The notes: generated by a model from the letters alone, not told the origin. Shown: positions 30,001-41,899, counted from the stretch's first letter. The stretch: 64,000 bases of DNA from Ptychodera flava (GCF_041260155.1 NC_091931.1:16283361-16347360), one strand, 5' to 3'. Numbers and translations are program-made.

Positions 30001-33000
30001 CAAAACAGGATTATTTGTTAAATCAACTCAGTAGATTCATTTACTTTGCTTTTCACAAAAGAGAAAAACTCTTGAGTGCATAAATAACTTTTTGCTGACA
30101 TGCCTGTTTTTGCAACCAAGCATGGCGAGTATTGTATGTACTTTGATGTATCTAAGGGCCTATGGCCTTCTATACTGAAATAAACATTACATCAAGCGTT
30201 TTGCTGAACGTTCCAAAAATCTGTTTTCTTCCCTCTAGCGAACATGCTGCAGGACTTCCGGTTGGAATCGGTGTATTGAAAAGCCTTCATAATATCCTTC
30301 AAATATGTGTCTGAAATTTTCTGTATATGCAGTTTTTTGTTCTGTACTATTGAAGGTGTTAGACAAGGGTGCTTTTCAAGGAATTGTAATTGTCTTGCCA
30401 TATAATTTGAATGGAGATTCGGAGAAAAAATAGCAGACATTGATTTAAAGGATATTGCTAAGGCTTTTCCATGCATAAATTTCAACCGGAAATCTTGCAG
30501 AGTGTTACACTATAGGGAGGAAAAACCGATTTTTGGAAGGTTCAGGAAAACGCTTGTCACGTGACTATTATGCAAATAATGACCGTGTAGTATGCACGGT
30601 CGAATTTCCTGATATCAGGGCTTTCAGAAAATATATACTTTATTAGGGTTTGGGACTTCTATAAATGAGAAAAAAAATAAAAATCTGAAAGTGTGTATAA
30701 GGTACTGTCGCTACCTTAAAGCTCTCACAAAGAGTAAATAGACTAACCTTCCACTAGTATTCTAAAATTTTGGCTTCATTTCCTCCCCTCCTCCCTCCGT
30801 CTCATAGAGCTAATGGATCTACAGATTCCAGAAGAGTTGCTTGATTACGTAAATGATACACAAGGAATACTCGACCAAGTTTTCTGTTATAGATCCGGAA
30901 AAGTTCGAAAGAGGACGAGGAGGAATGTCGTGACAGGAGTGCCGGGACATGGAACAAGTCCATTCGGGAAATTTCGCCAACTGATTGGGAGTCTCCGACG
31001 AAGGAACGATTGCTCAACTATTGGGCATTCCCTGCAAAGGGCCGTTTGTGAAACATTGGAATCCGGAAACCTCAACGGGGCTGAAGAGAAAGAATTTAAA
31101 AGGGTAGTTCAGCAGATACAGAGTGGCAGAACCACTGGCATTGTCGTATCTTCAAAGCGAATGCAAAGCGCGGTGAAAAACTTCCTGAGCAGGTTGAATA
31201 AGGAGGAATCTTTTGCTGTCAAGACCAAGGATGACCTTCCCAATCAACTGCACACGATTCGGCGGGGCGATTGTTCAGTGTGGTCGGACCCTATAGATAG
31301 GGCCATCTGTGAAACTCGACGCGAGGAAGACTTGGATGCGAACGAGGAGGCTGAACTGAGAGTAGCGGCGAAAAAGATTCAGAGTGGAAGCTCGAGTATT
31401 TCAGTTTCGTCGAAGCGACTGGAAGAAGCCGTAAAGACCTTCCTTGACAATTGGGATCACGATATCAAGGTGTCTCTTGAGGATAGACGAGATGTCAGCA
31501 CTGGCGTTACCCAGGACCGTCTTGTAGGGTGGTAAGCCAAACTTACAACTCCATTAACTGTAGCTGTTTACTTTTTCCATTATTTTTGAAGTGTGTTTGC
31601 AATCTGTTTTATTCTCAAAATCATGTCAAAATACCCTGTTTTCAGCTTGTCAGAACAACGTGCATGAGAGCACTGTCCAGTACCTGACCAGAATTTATCC
31701 GTTCACAACAACATACAACGGCGAATGTTGAGGTGGTGATTGATAAAAGTTAAAACATGTATGTCTATCGTAATCTACATCGTATAATTTAAATGTTCTA
31801 GCTACGATGGTGAGGTACATCGAGTTTTCGTCACGAAATACATTGTTTGTAAACAAGAAACTCGCACAGGCGCAGTTCCGACGACCGTTTCCCTTTAAGG
31901 TGGCGGTAAAGGCTAGAGCGTCAGTTATAAACTTCAATAAAACTATTAAAATATAAAAGTAGTCAACATTCTCTGTGGAATAAAAAAAACTATACATTTG
32001 GGGTCAAAGGCATTGCAGAGTTATAGCCTGTTGAAACTTCTGAAAAACTGACCAAATAAGAGGAAGTTGGGGAGTCCTTAGTGTATTAACTATGGTAGAG
32101 GTCCCCTAGCTTTTAAAAAATGTTTGAAAAAGGAAAGTCATTTTTTTGCTGTTTTTCAGGAAAGTTTGACAAGGCAGTGCTTGCATTCAGAATGCGTGAC
32201 TGCTATTATAAATGCATTTTTAGATTCTTTGAGTGTCAAAGAGGTGTCAAAAGTGAGATTAACCCCAAAAAACTGCTCTGTGACTTCAAAAGAGGGGTGC
32301 AAATAGGGCTTGTTTTCAACATTTTTGACAGAATAACAGTTTTCCTACATAATTTGTTAATCCTACCTTTGAAATGAGATATGGACATGGAATTTTTACA
32401 GCCTATTAACAAGGTTACAGACAAGATGACTACGGCACAATTTTCCTGTATTTGAAGTACTTTTTGAAAAATCACATTTTGAAATTTGAACGAATTTTTT
32501 AATAATTTTTGATATGTAAACCCATGTAAAATCAAAAAAACAAATTTTATTTACAAATCCTGCCGTACACATCTTACAATTAATAGTGTCAATATATTTA
32601 TAACTAATTTGGTAGTATTAAGTACTATCCAATTATTATTAAATTCAAATATGTAAAACAATATGAAAATTAAATTTTAATATTTACTGGTGTCATAATT
32701 CAAAACCATGGCTGCAAATATACAATTTTTATATTCTCTACAGAAAATATTAAGTAAGGGAATTCTCCTGAAAATTTGAACTTAATGTCTTGATTCTGAC
32801 ACTTGAAACTTGACATTAACTCTGAGAAAAGAATTGGTGCAAAAATAGCCTTTACCGCTAAAAGTCAAAACAATGTATCAAGGCCATCCCAACCACCAAT
32901 TATAGCATATCGTCGCAACACAAGGGATTGAGATTTATTTGTTCACATCGACTCAAAAGGTTAAACAAAAAAGTTGAGTTTATGAAATGTAGATCGTTCA

Positions 33001-34540
33001 GGGGCTGTAACGTCTCATCAATGTTGCGGTGCTACGACATCGTTTGCTATGTCTCAAACATTATGATCAAGCAACTAAGTTCTCGCTTAACAGATGCTTT
33101 CAGTTCGGCTCGCGTTCTGTTGGTACGGCTGATGTGAGGTTATGAACCACGACAGGGAGAAACTATACGTATTTCCAAAGTAGTTGTATGCACTGTCTGT
33201 ATCCACTTTATTTTGACTCCGGGGTTGTTTGTAACTTTTGAAAATAAATTTGATTTTATCGAATATAGACTGCCAACTTCATTGTTATCAAATGCATGTA
33301 GGAGCAGAGGATATTTATTTTTTTCTTTGACGTAAACACCACCATTGATATCTATAGTAGTACTGGCTGAATTCGACCAAGTTTACTTTTGTCTTGCAGG
33401 TACGATGATTTGCGAAACAGGCCAAGGAGAGAGGCTGCCGAGGTGTGCTTTTCACTGTCAGCGTATTTGAAAAACAGCAACCTGTACCAGGTCCCAGACG
33501 ACGTTTTTGACGACATAGAGGATGCCCTAGGACAACTCGAATCGCCTCCTGTCGTTGTGTTCCCGGTTATTCCAAACAGAGATAATTTCGTTGACGCCAA
33601 GCTGCTGCCGTGGACTTTAGGGCGAACAAACAAGGATATACAGGAGTTGAAGTCCACCCTTGCCTCGAACGTGAAGTTCGACCGCAACCTGCTTGCTGAA
33701 TGTAAATCGTAAGTAAACCATCGACCGATCCGACCGGTCGGAACTTTTGAAATTTCCAACCAAAAATGTTGTCGGTAGAACAGTAAACTTATCGATCACA
33801 AAGCCTGGTAAATTTGCAGTTGCAAAATTGAAGTTTAACATACAATTATTCTCGTGATAAATAGTTTCCCTCCTTGCCAACAAGTCGGACAGAACAAATG
33901 ACTGTATCGTCAACAGTGCAGAATGGTTTCCAGCTTTGTGGTAAAATGTTAATAGCCTCTTGGCAGAACAGATTTTTGGTGACGTTTGATTTTCCCAGTT
34001 GTAGTTGACTTATATCAACTGTTTCAGTAACTTTCAAATCCTCTACTATTCTTATTTAAGACATCTTATTTTCTACAAAGGGTAAAAATAAAGAGTCGGC
34101 AGATTTGGGAGCTTGGTTCCCAGAAAGGATATTTTACTTCTTAACATACCAACCATAAATTGAACTGGCATTATGTTGGCGCTCACGCAATGATACAACT
34201 CAAGTATAAAACCACAAGTTACAGTCATTGTACCAATTGAAGACAACGATGAAAAATGACTGATTTCTGAACTGCCTTATTTTATGTATTTTTATTATTT
34301 ATTCAAAAGGATTGCCGAAGCATTCTTCTTTTTGCAAGGTGTTGATCAATACAACGGTGACCCTTTCAAAAAGTAAAACTCACATTCAAATGTCGAGCGT
34401 TAAAACGACAATTGACTTGCCACATTTTTAGGAAGGATGTTCATATGAAAGCTGTGCCCCGCACACCCCTTTGCATTCGTTTGCATCTCTGTTTCGTACT
34501 TTTAACTTTTCATTTCAGGCCCACTGACTGGGAAGACTGA
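24088..34540 (+). CDS. Secreted protein of unknown family with a Cys-containing tandem repeat
   Basis: Seven exons join in phase to 620 aa: 24088-24414, 27039-27153, 28947-29120, 29452-29643 (or from 29464), 30808-31531, 33400-33708 and 34519-34540 (TGA). The start is the first of two ATGs and opens a hydrophobic signal peptide (about residues 1-18, MMRLAFVIFALPILSA). Residues 20-200 are predicted helical, with heptad-like Leu spacing (KIDELQREIDTVENRLDLL). Exon 5 encodes a basic patch (RKRTRRN) and two related blocks, 333-398 and 421-485. Each has DCS, a Cys 12 residues on, RA[VI]CET, an acidic helix, IQSG, VSSKR and AVK-FL. Exon 6 may hold a weaker third block (EVC...FPVI). No transmembrane segment follows the signal peptide, so I infer secretion. 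I recognise no known domain and give no function. Exon 4's acceptor is weak; the final exon adds only seven residues. Confidence 0.75.
25245..26330 (-). mobile_element. Decayed LINE (non-LTR retrotransposon) 3' part, CR1/L2/Rex1-like
   Basis: Minus-strand translation shows reverse-transcriptase pieces in order: WIGDFLRERPQRV, VNGHIS, GVPQGCVLSPSLFSIYT (26180-26130), the catalytic YKFADDIDLAG (about 26092-26063), DMNIGKTKEFVTVAKF and VEVVSCLKYPG. A tail rich in SDHP and PSGRRFRVPRA follows at about 25610-25530. Several stops and frameshifts, including one between PQRV and VNG, break it, so it is dead. The 3' end near 25245 has an AATAAA-type stretch. It lies in intron 1 of the secreted-protein gene, opposite to its transcription. 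Confidence 0.8.
26690..26957 (+). mobile_element. MITE family A copy, internally shortened
   Basis: It starts GGTAGTTCGCGCCTTGA after TTAA (26686-26689) and ends GACAAGCGTTCTACC. The internal 'ggtactagagaacc' and 'ttcaaagtggcc' match the family. It sits 30 bp before the (TC)n tract at the exon 2 acceptor. Confidence 0.7.
26986..27038 (+). repeat. (TC)n microsatellite forming the splice-acceptor tract of exon 2
   Basis: About 23 CT/TC repeats run directly into TCCCCCAG, the acceptor of the exon at 27039. The microsatellite therefore is the polypyrimidine tract of this intron. Confidence 0.85.
27530..28575. repeat. Tandem array (~145-bp units) with repeated ATGCAAAT octamers and a hairpin end
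   Basis: Four diverged units start near 27655, 27800, 27950 and 28095 ('aagttcattaaatatgcaaattaggaatt ... agcaagtttcatcaa'), with partial units to 28370. Every unit holds ATGCAAAT, and three more copies lie head to tail at 27533-27558. The right end carries (GACA)n-like sequence and a 12-bp-stem hairpin at 28537-28566 (TTAGCTCACGTG/CACGTGAGCTAA). It may be a non-autonomous element carrying internal tandem repeats (Helitron-like or other); the class is uncertain. Confidence 0.6.
29821..30663. mobile_element. Foldback-type element with long inverted repeats, split by a later insertion
   Basis: The ends TATAGAGGTCCCAA and TTGGGACTTCTATA are inverted. The homology continues through about 115 bp (left to 29940, right from 30545) and resumes for about 45 bp at 30193-30237 against 30500-30550. 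The left arm is interrupted by the 29941-30192 insert. The core (30238-30500) is non-coding. It lies in intron 4 of the secreted-protein gene. Confidence 0.75.
29941..30192 (+). mobile_element. Retroposon 3' fragment (LINE/SINE) nested in the foldback element
   Basis: A 252-bp insert between two copies of the 13-bp duplication CAAGCGTTTTGCT (29928-29940 and 30193-30205). Its 3' end, ...taagggcctatggccttctatactgaaataaacattacat, has the AATAAA-containing look of a 5'-truncated non-LTR retroposon end. The variable-length duplication fits target-primed reverse transcription. Confidence 0.7.
31725..31894 (-). mobile_element. MITE family B, partial copy
   Basis: The end ...GCGCAGTTCCGACGACCGTTTCCC abuts TTAA (31895-31898). 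The sequence matches the copies at 53530 and 60425 ('cttgtttacaaacaatgtatttcgtg', 'acatgttttaac'). The far end is too diverged to place. Confidence 0.6.
31899..32860. mobile_element. Inverted-repeat element (~960 bp), non-coding
   Basis: GCGGTAAAGGCTA near the left end is inverted as TAGCCTTTACCGC at 32846-32858. The left end starts directly after the TTAA that also borders the family B MITE. The interior is AT-rich and shows no transposase. It lies in intron 5 of the secreted-protein gene. Confidence 0.5.
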
Positions 34541-35872
34541 GAGTGTAGAGGGTATGATCGACAAAAGTCGCCACAACCATAGACAGTGCTTCGCTCTGCT
34601 CCGCTGTCTATGCCGCAACACAACAGAAAGAATACTCAGTCTTGTGGACAAATAATCATTTTATTTTTTATTCCTTTCTCAATTAAAGTGCACGTGAAAT
34701 TGAGATCACTAAATCATTTGCGAATTTGTCTGATGTATGAACCAATCAGCTTTAGATGATTAAATCACCTTGGCTAACCCTATATTGGCGTAATCATTTA
34801 GCTTTCAGACTTTATGATGCAGTTGACAGCTCAAAGTTTGGTTCTACAAAGTTCTATCAAAGAACTTACACTTACCACTGCAGTATTCGCTGAGCTGAAG
34901 ACGCAAGACATTGGAAGTTCGCGCCTGAAAATATTTCCGTCATTTCAATGGTTAGGGAAGGGTTAGCGTCAAGGGTTTTGATGCTAGGTTATTTACAAAT
35001 GGATGTACAAATGATGTACAAATGATGTACAAATGATGTACAAATGATGTACAAATGATGTAGGCAAAAGCAAACATGAGGATGTGTATCCTTTCACACC
35101 CTTTCACGTGAATGTTCGTGAGCGAAAGTTTGTGCTTTTCTCGCTCTCTCTACCTCCCTCTCTCCCCCTCCACTGGGCATGCCCTATCAATCAAAAACAT
35201 AAGATGAAGCATTTATCCACAAGCCCTGAAGGTCCTGGTCGCGCGACCACGAAATGAAATGCAAGCTTGTGCTGCAAGGTTTCATCTCTTCTTGATATGC
35301 TAAAGACATTTTGTACGCAGGTGGAGAAAACCTCGCCTGCCATTTTTAAGGATTGTGAGGTTTGAGGTTCGACATTGTGGAAAAGTTAGAAGTTTCAGTT
35401 GTTGCTGCGTCGTAACGGTTAACCAGATTAGAAACCGAACATTTTAGAGCGTGTGTAAAGACCTCAAAGTGGTTAATTTTCTCCCAACTTTCGGTATTAA
35501 ATGGCACCTAATATAGCATCAAAACTGTCCCTGTGATACAAAAGCGTCCATTATGCGGTCGATATTGTCAGACTTGCATTTGACCCCCTATCTTACAGGA
35601 CATTTAGGATGGGTACCACTTTGAGGTCTTTACCAGCGTACGACACGTGCACTCTTCGCTTCGCGTAACGGGGAAGGAGATGCGCTTGTCAACTTGATAG
35701 CATTCACTTATTTTCCCGAGGAATGTTGAAGACCAGGAAAATGAAAATTTAAGTACATTCTTATTAACTGATATTACAAAGTGAAAGTCTGGGATGAAAA
35801 CGTGTTCCCTTTGGGGTTTGGTATAGACTGGCCCCAGTCGCCTGGCTTTTCTCGTCAGCGGAGATACTAGTA
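34541..35872. other. 3' flank of the secreted-protein gene; short minisatellite, no gene seen
   Basis: The 3' UTR probably occupies the first part; the first clear A/T-rich signals are near 34660-34690. A 12-bp minisatellite, (GTACAAATGATG)n, lies at 35000-35062. A pyrimidine-rich stretch occurs at 35135-35170. No convincing coding sequence. Confidence 0.4.
35000..35062. repeat. 12-bp minisatellite GTACAAATGATG, about 5 copies
   Basis: Near-perfect head-to-tail units of 12 bp. Confidence 0.9.
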
Positions 35873-37173
35873 GGGTGGCCAAAGTTAAGCTAAAATGTTG
35901 CGACATTATACGCAACTCACGCACACTGAAAGTGAAATTTGATTTTCGTGAAATTTTAAACGCCATTTTTTCTGAAAATAAGTAGCTCAGTTACTGAAAA
36001 AATGGATATTTCCAATTAAAATCGATGTATCAGGCAGGTTTCATTAAAAAACTGAAGAAAAAACGATAGAAAAATAGTGTTTTTCCTCTCCAAAAAATGC
36101 CACTTTGTACTGACCGGCCACAGCGCTCGAGCGGTCGCCGCTCATGGCACGCACTTCTGAATCCAGTCAATACCTATTTCGCAACGGAACTGCTTTCGGG
36201 CCCTGTGCACGCTGTCATAGAACTGTGAAACTTGGCCAGGAAGTGGCAGACCATCCCATTTACATGTAGTGGTGAGTTTTTGTTATATTCTGGGAATTTT
36301 AGCCAGCAAACACGAGGTAAAGTGAGTACGGTAAATTCGGTGTAGATCTTTCCCATTTAGATACATATTTTTGCCATAAAACTTGTAGCATGCTCTTTTT
36401 AAACATCATTCCAACATTTCTGTGAAATATGACGAAAATCTGTCCACGAGCACAAGTACGAATCATAAAAACAAAATCGTGTTCATTCATAGACCTCAGT
36501 ACAGTGTGACTCAAGATGGCGGCGGAAGGCAGTCACACTGACACACCATTGACAGCCTGCCTGAGGCTGAAGTTAGGGACAACTATTTCTTACAATTTCA
36601 TGGCTGAAAATGAACTGCATTAAAAGACAATTGGCAGTTTAAATTGATTTGTTAGAATTGAGTGTTATTAAATAACATTGTGACAAAATTTCATTGTATT
36701 GTGAGCTCTAGTTTTTAAGTTATGTGAATTCAAAATTCATAAAACATAAAAATCCATCCATTTTTCGATGGTACGGTGCCGCCGCAATTTTGACTAAGTC
36801 AGACAAAATATTTTCAATTTTCAACACTCACAGTTTCAAAATCCAAGACTGTGCATCAGTCAAATCTTGATTTTTCCGTAATATTGGGTAAATCTGTGCA
36901 CAAGACACATAGTTTAATGATTCCATGTGAAGTAAATAAAAAAATTACGGGTTGCCAAACTTGAAGGAATCGGCATTCATTGAAATAATTTTAAAATTTG
37001 CCAAAAATTGTCCGCGAAAAAATGGCATTTTTATCGCTTTAAAAATTCATAACTTTTGATTGGATACAGCTATTTGCATAATTTTTTTTTATTTTTCTTC
37101 TTTTACCCCATTCTTGCTAAAAATCCATTTAAACTGTGTGTATAAACAAGAGAAAAAAATGGCTTGGCCACCC
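35873..37173. mobile_element. Non-autonomous DNA transposon, 1.3 kb, TIR GGGTGGCCAA
   Basis: GGGTGGCCAAAG at 35873 is mirrored by CTTGGCCACCC ending at 37173, and both are bordered by TA inside similar CTAGTA/TAATACTAG contexts. The interior contains no recognisable transposase and is AT-rich. The size and TA flanks suggest a deletion derivative of a Tc1/mariner-like or related element; the class is inferred. Confidence 0.6.
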
Positions 37174-40123
37174 TAATACTAGCTGTGGCCCGAGGCGTTC
37201 ACCCCATGATCTACGCAACAGCCTACCATTAGCGCGAAAGTCTGATGTTTAGTTCTTCAATTTATTGTGTTTTGATACTGATACGCCCACGGACTTCAAT
37301 TGGAGCAGGCCTAGGTTTAGTACTTTGACTCTGAAAAAGAGGCTCCTCTGTATACAGTCAAAAGACGCGAATGAAAGCTTTTATCAAAGCGAGCTCGATC
37401 CGCCAACTGAAATTGAAATTGCCATAAACCGTTAGTAACTCCCGATGTACAAATTGTGCAAAACCAATCGTAGACTGATTTAGTCATCAGCTGGCAGGCG
37501 ATCCCCGGAATTTCCACAAGGAATACCATTGGATGCCTTGAGCAATATTTCGTCTCCTCCGACAATCTTCTTGGGCTTCTTTGGTCTGTCAGGTGACGAA
37601 AGAAAATATCTGCTGCGGTAAATGATGTGATTTTCACGGCAAAGTAAGGCAAAGGAAAATCTTACCAGTGCAGAATATATAATGAAAGACTCTGGTTTCA
37701 TTACAGTGTAGGTTTGGGACCGCTTTTACAACAGAATAAGGATGTAGGACAGTATTTAGCTGCAAAATAGGGCAGAGGACAATGTTACGAGTGCAGAATA
37801 TGGTGAATTAATATTTTCGTAACAGAATTGGGTGATGTGCTCTACATCTTATATCCTGCGCTGAAAGTCTTGCCCTTCGCCTAATAACGTATAGAAAATA
37901 CAATGTTTCACCACAGACTTAATTAGGTTTTCTGTTCGGCCTTCGTTGTCCTTCGCCGTCCTTTTAATTTTTGCTGGAATACAACTAAGCTTCTATGTAT
38001 AGGATAAAGCCCGAGTACGAGGGCTCTTCTGGTATATAAAGTCCAACCCAACGATAAAATGTCGAGGCCTCGAGTACGAGGGTTTTATCCGACTTAAAAA
38101 CTATCGCCCCTAACTGATATATTTTCGTTTTCAATGTGTTTACGTCAACCGTCCCCTTTGTCAATGTAACATGTTTAGGATATGAATTAAAACTTTTATT
38201 TGTGAAATAGCCTTCCAATGTAATGGAACATCCTATAAATGCCCTAGGGCACATTAGTTTATGTTTGTACCACCGAAGATTTTGTGTTGCAGCTGGTTTC
38301 CGCTGAGTTACCAAATTTGATTATTAAAACGTACCAGATGTCTACAGAATATGACATGTTCACTTTTGATTGGACAGTACTTTACTACGGCGCTGTCATT
38401 CGTTTCTGGAATTTGGTGACCAAGGCTTTACGAGTAAATAAAACACCCTTAATTGAGCACTGTAATTGGTCAATCAACAGTCTAGATAGTTTTTAAATCA
38501 TAGAAAAAAAATCTGAGAACAAAACTAGTATTGGGTACTTCGATCGATCTATTTAATACATATCACAACGCTCATAGAGACAGAAGCAATGCATAAATAA
38601 AGGAAACCATATTCATTATTAGGAGCTATTTTACATTGAAAATACGGTTAAAGAAGAGCTCCAAAATGAAAACGTTCAAGGTCCGTTGCATATATTAACG
38701 ATTCCATACAACATTTCACTGCTGCTCTTTAGCCACAGTGGTTTGAACCAATCCCCATTGTTTTCTATGGTCAAGTTGGACTTCTACAGACGAAAATAGG
38801 GAGAAAGTGTTAAAATAAACATGACCAGGATGGACAGTACAGAATATCATAAAACTAATTTATACAATAGTTGCTAAACCTGCCCAGTCAAAGATAACTT
38901 CAGCACAACACAGATGACCAGATATACAAAACGAAAACGCAGATGGAAGCAATGTACTTCTTTAGCGCCCGTGTTTTATTATACCAGAGCTGATATTGTA
39001 CCGTTGTTGTATGTCTCTGTATGTTTGTCTGTTCGTAAAGTTCATTTCTAACAATTAATCATTAGACGCGACTTGGCCTGTTGATGTACAAGTAGTGGTA
39101 CAGAACTCAAAGTAGTTACTTTCTTTCGAAACTGTCGTATGACTGGGGACATCCTCTCTTGAAGGCGTACTCCCACGCCAATTCTGTGCCCCGAATTTTC
39201 GCCGCCTATAATATACATTTTTTCACCCGTCAAATGCTGTTGGAAGCCCCGGGTATTGATAATTTACATGAAACTGCTCCATCTATCCATAATCTATGAA
39301 ATAAGTGCGAGATTTTACCGAATAAAAGGTCTGCTTTGCCTTGCCTCTGCCTTGTCACGAACGATTGGCAGAGTTGTAAATTTTTTTATTACAGCCGTGC
39401 AATCATCAAAATAAAATATGTAAAATGGACACGGAGACAGGAAATAACCCATACAAATATCTAGGTTGTGTTTGAAGCGGGATGTCCAGGCGAAAGATGG
39501 CAAAGTCACATCAGTTCACGTCTGTAATTTGACCACTTTTGTAACTTTGATATCCACCAAAAAAATCTTCCGAACACAGCGGTGAAACGAAACCGTGATA
39601 CAGCATCATCTTACACACATCCAGGGACTCCAGTCAGAATGTGCAGAACTCTTCATCTCTTGCCTGAAGGTTGCAATAAATACTTACTGAACAGTTATCG
39701 GGAGCAGAGGGCCCAATGAATTTTAAGCCAAGGGAAAATACAGCTTAGGCGGTCACCTGACTCTTTGCATGCATCTTTTATATCCTGGAAATACAAATAA
39801 ATGTGCACAGCTTGTGTGCCTGATTGACTGACTAATATCAAGAAATGTCATTCGCAGATTTCGGAATGCTCTCTATCTTTGCTAGGTCGCCCTTAAAATA
39901 ACGTCACCGTACTGTTGCCAATGAAAATGACTCATCTTTGATCTGATATCAATATAATCACGTGATAACAAGAAAATGTCGCAAAAGCTTAAAACTTTAG
40001 TCTACTGCTCATGGTCAAAGCATGAACACAATCCAAGGTGGCATGATCAAAGTGCATTGGGGGATTACAAAGCAAATAAAACTGGCAAAAGAGTTTAAGA
40101 CTGTACGCAAACCAATTTCGAAG
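37174..40123. other. Gene-free stretch
   Basis: I find no convincing exon on either strand. At 37995-38090 the phrase CGAGTACGAGGG occurs twice around a repeated TTTTATCC-like context, probably repeat debris. Nothing else is supportable. Confidence 0.4.
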
Positions 40124-40325
40124 AACACGATTGGAACTAATTTGGGATAATTGGATAGTGAAATAATGTCGATTTAATCTGCAAATGTAATCTGATCTGC
40201 TTTTCTTTTTAAGTTACACACTTGTTGTTAACAGTAATTTGTAATATTGCAACATTCAGCTATAGGACACCTAAGACTTTTGAGAAATTTGAAAAATATG
40301 AAGATCAAATTATCCCAAATTAGTT
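40124..40325. mobile_element. MITE family C copy 1
   Basis: Starts AACACGATTGGAACTAATTTGGGATAAT and ends ...ATTATCCCAAATTAGTTTTCG. The interior matches 49295-49506 ('ctgcttttctttttaagttacacacttgtt', 'cttttgagaaatttgaaaaatat'). The copies differ by scattered substitutions and the right terminus is altered here. Confidence 0.7.
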
Positions 40326-41569
40326 TTCGAAGAGCACGATGGTAACTTTTAGTATGCCATACACATCTTAAAACCTGTTATTGGAGTTTTTCAACTGTGC
40401 TATGAACAAATTGAAAAAGTAACTTGGTGTTATTGCAGATTACAACCAAGGAGAGATTTTCGGAATCTCAAAATCGTGTAATTCTTTGCCAATCTACAGC
40501 TTTTGTGCACTCATTTGAAACCAGCTGCCATACTTTTGCAAGACTCAATAATACCCTAATATAAAGAGCGGTCATCACGGAGTATGGCGGCCATTTTGAA
40601 GTTTAAATGTCGATAAAGGAAACGAGGGTTATGTTTTTTTACCCGGCATGAATATTTGCAAGATTAACCCATACTTTCCCCCTTCTCATGAAAGAGAACA
40701 GTTCAAAGTCTCCCAAAGTCAAATATAAGCAACAGCGCAAAACCTATTTGTGGCTGTAATTACCGTGACTTTACACCAATTTTAAACTTGGCTGACTATC
40801 ATAACTGATTGCCTTCGCTTTATATTCATAGAAATAACGAGTTAATGTATATCCAATCGCTAAGAACATCATCGGTATGGATTTTAGTGCTGCCAGAAGG
40901 TAAACGTCAGACAGTTTGCGATGTACACGTTCTCTTTGCTAGGATTCGTGACACAAGGCAGTATCCAGTGGACCGCACCCTCCTTAGTGTTACGATATTA
41001 AACTGTAGTATGTTTGAATTATGCCATTTTACTGTTAACGCAGTGAAAGTAGAAATGTTTTGGAAGTATTTCACTAATTACTGTGATGAATATATGATAT
41101 CCACTAAAGGTATTTCAAGAGCGCCGAGCCGTTCATTAAAACTCAGATATACCGGTAATAGTGTATAACATTGTGTTTGTTTTCTTCCTTTTCTCTGAAA
41201 ACCTACCAGCATGCGGACGGCAAACAAAGAATTGTATTTAAAGTGCCTAAACTGGTAAACACGAAACACTGAACTCAGTACCTCATGTGAATTATGTATA
41301 TACGAGGCTGTATCTCTTGGCATGTTAGCCGATACTTGCATAATCCCTCCTTTCTTCACCTGTCAACTTTTCTCTCTCGTGTTTCGCTTAGGGCCACAGA
41401 TAACTAAAACAGGGATACGACAAACGAAATTAATTGCGTTTACGGGGTTGTGACTGTGTTCGATTATTATCATCATACCTAAATTAGCAAAACAAGTGCA
41501 TGGAAAGCGTGCATATGCGTGGTACTTACATTAATCACTCAGAATTTGCTTTGAAATGTTTGCCATTAA
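40326..41569. other. Gene-free stretch
   Basis: Unassigned AT-rich DNA. The open frame at 40809-41168 (119 codons) has no recognisable domain, start context or splice structure that I would trust. No repeat family recognised. Confidence 0.35.
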
Positions 41570-41899
41570 AGTAGTACGCAGACAGATTTGAACTTAATCG
41601 TCCAACCATCCTCTTTCAAAATCAAGAATAAAAATCAAGGGTCACCGTGCCAAATTTGGTACTCGAGAAACATATTATCCAATATTTACGGATATTTGAA
41701 ATTCAAAATGGCTTACCTCCCCATTTTATCTCAATGGGGGAAAATGACATTCCCGATTTTCACAAAACTAAGTTGTTGAAACTTTATTTACTTCTTCCCA
41801 TAAGCTTCAAATGAGCCCCCCCCCCCACCACAAGTGGTAGGCCAAAAAATATTAAAAAGTTTGAGAGTCCGAATATCTGTCTCCCAGGCGCATTCAATA
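41570..41899 (+). mobile_element. MITE family A copy
   Basis: Flanked by TTAA (41566-41569 and 41900-41903). The left end AGTAGTACGC, internal 'ccatcctctttcaaaatcaagaataaaaatcaagggtcaccgtgcc' and right 'gtttgagagtccgaatatctgtctcccaggcgcattc' match the family. Confidence 0.8.

Noticed and set aside
40809-41168. 119-codon open frame in intergenic DNA
   Set aside because: No domain, no supporting splice sites or codon pattern; this length occurs by chance in 64 kb.
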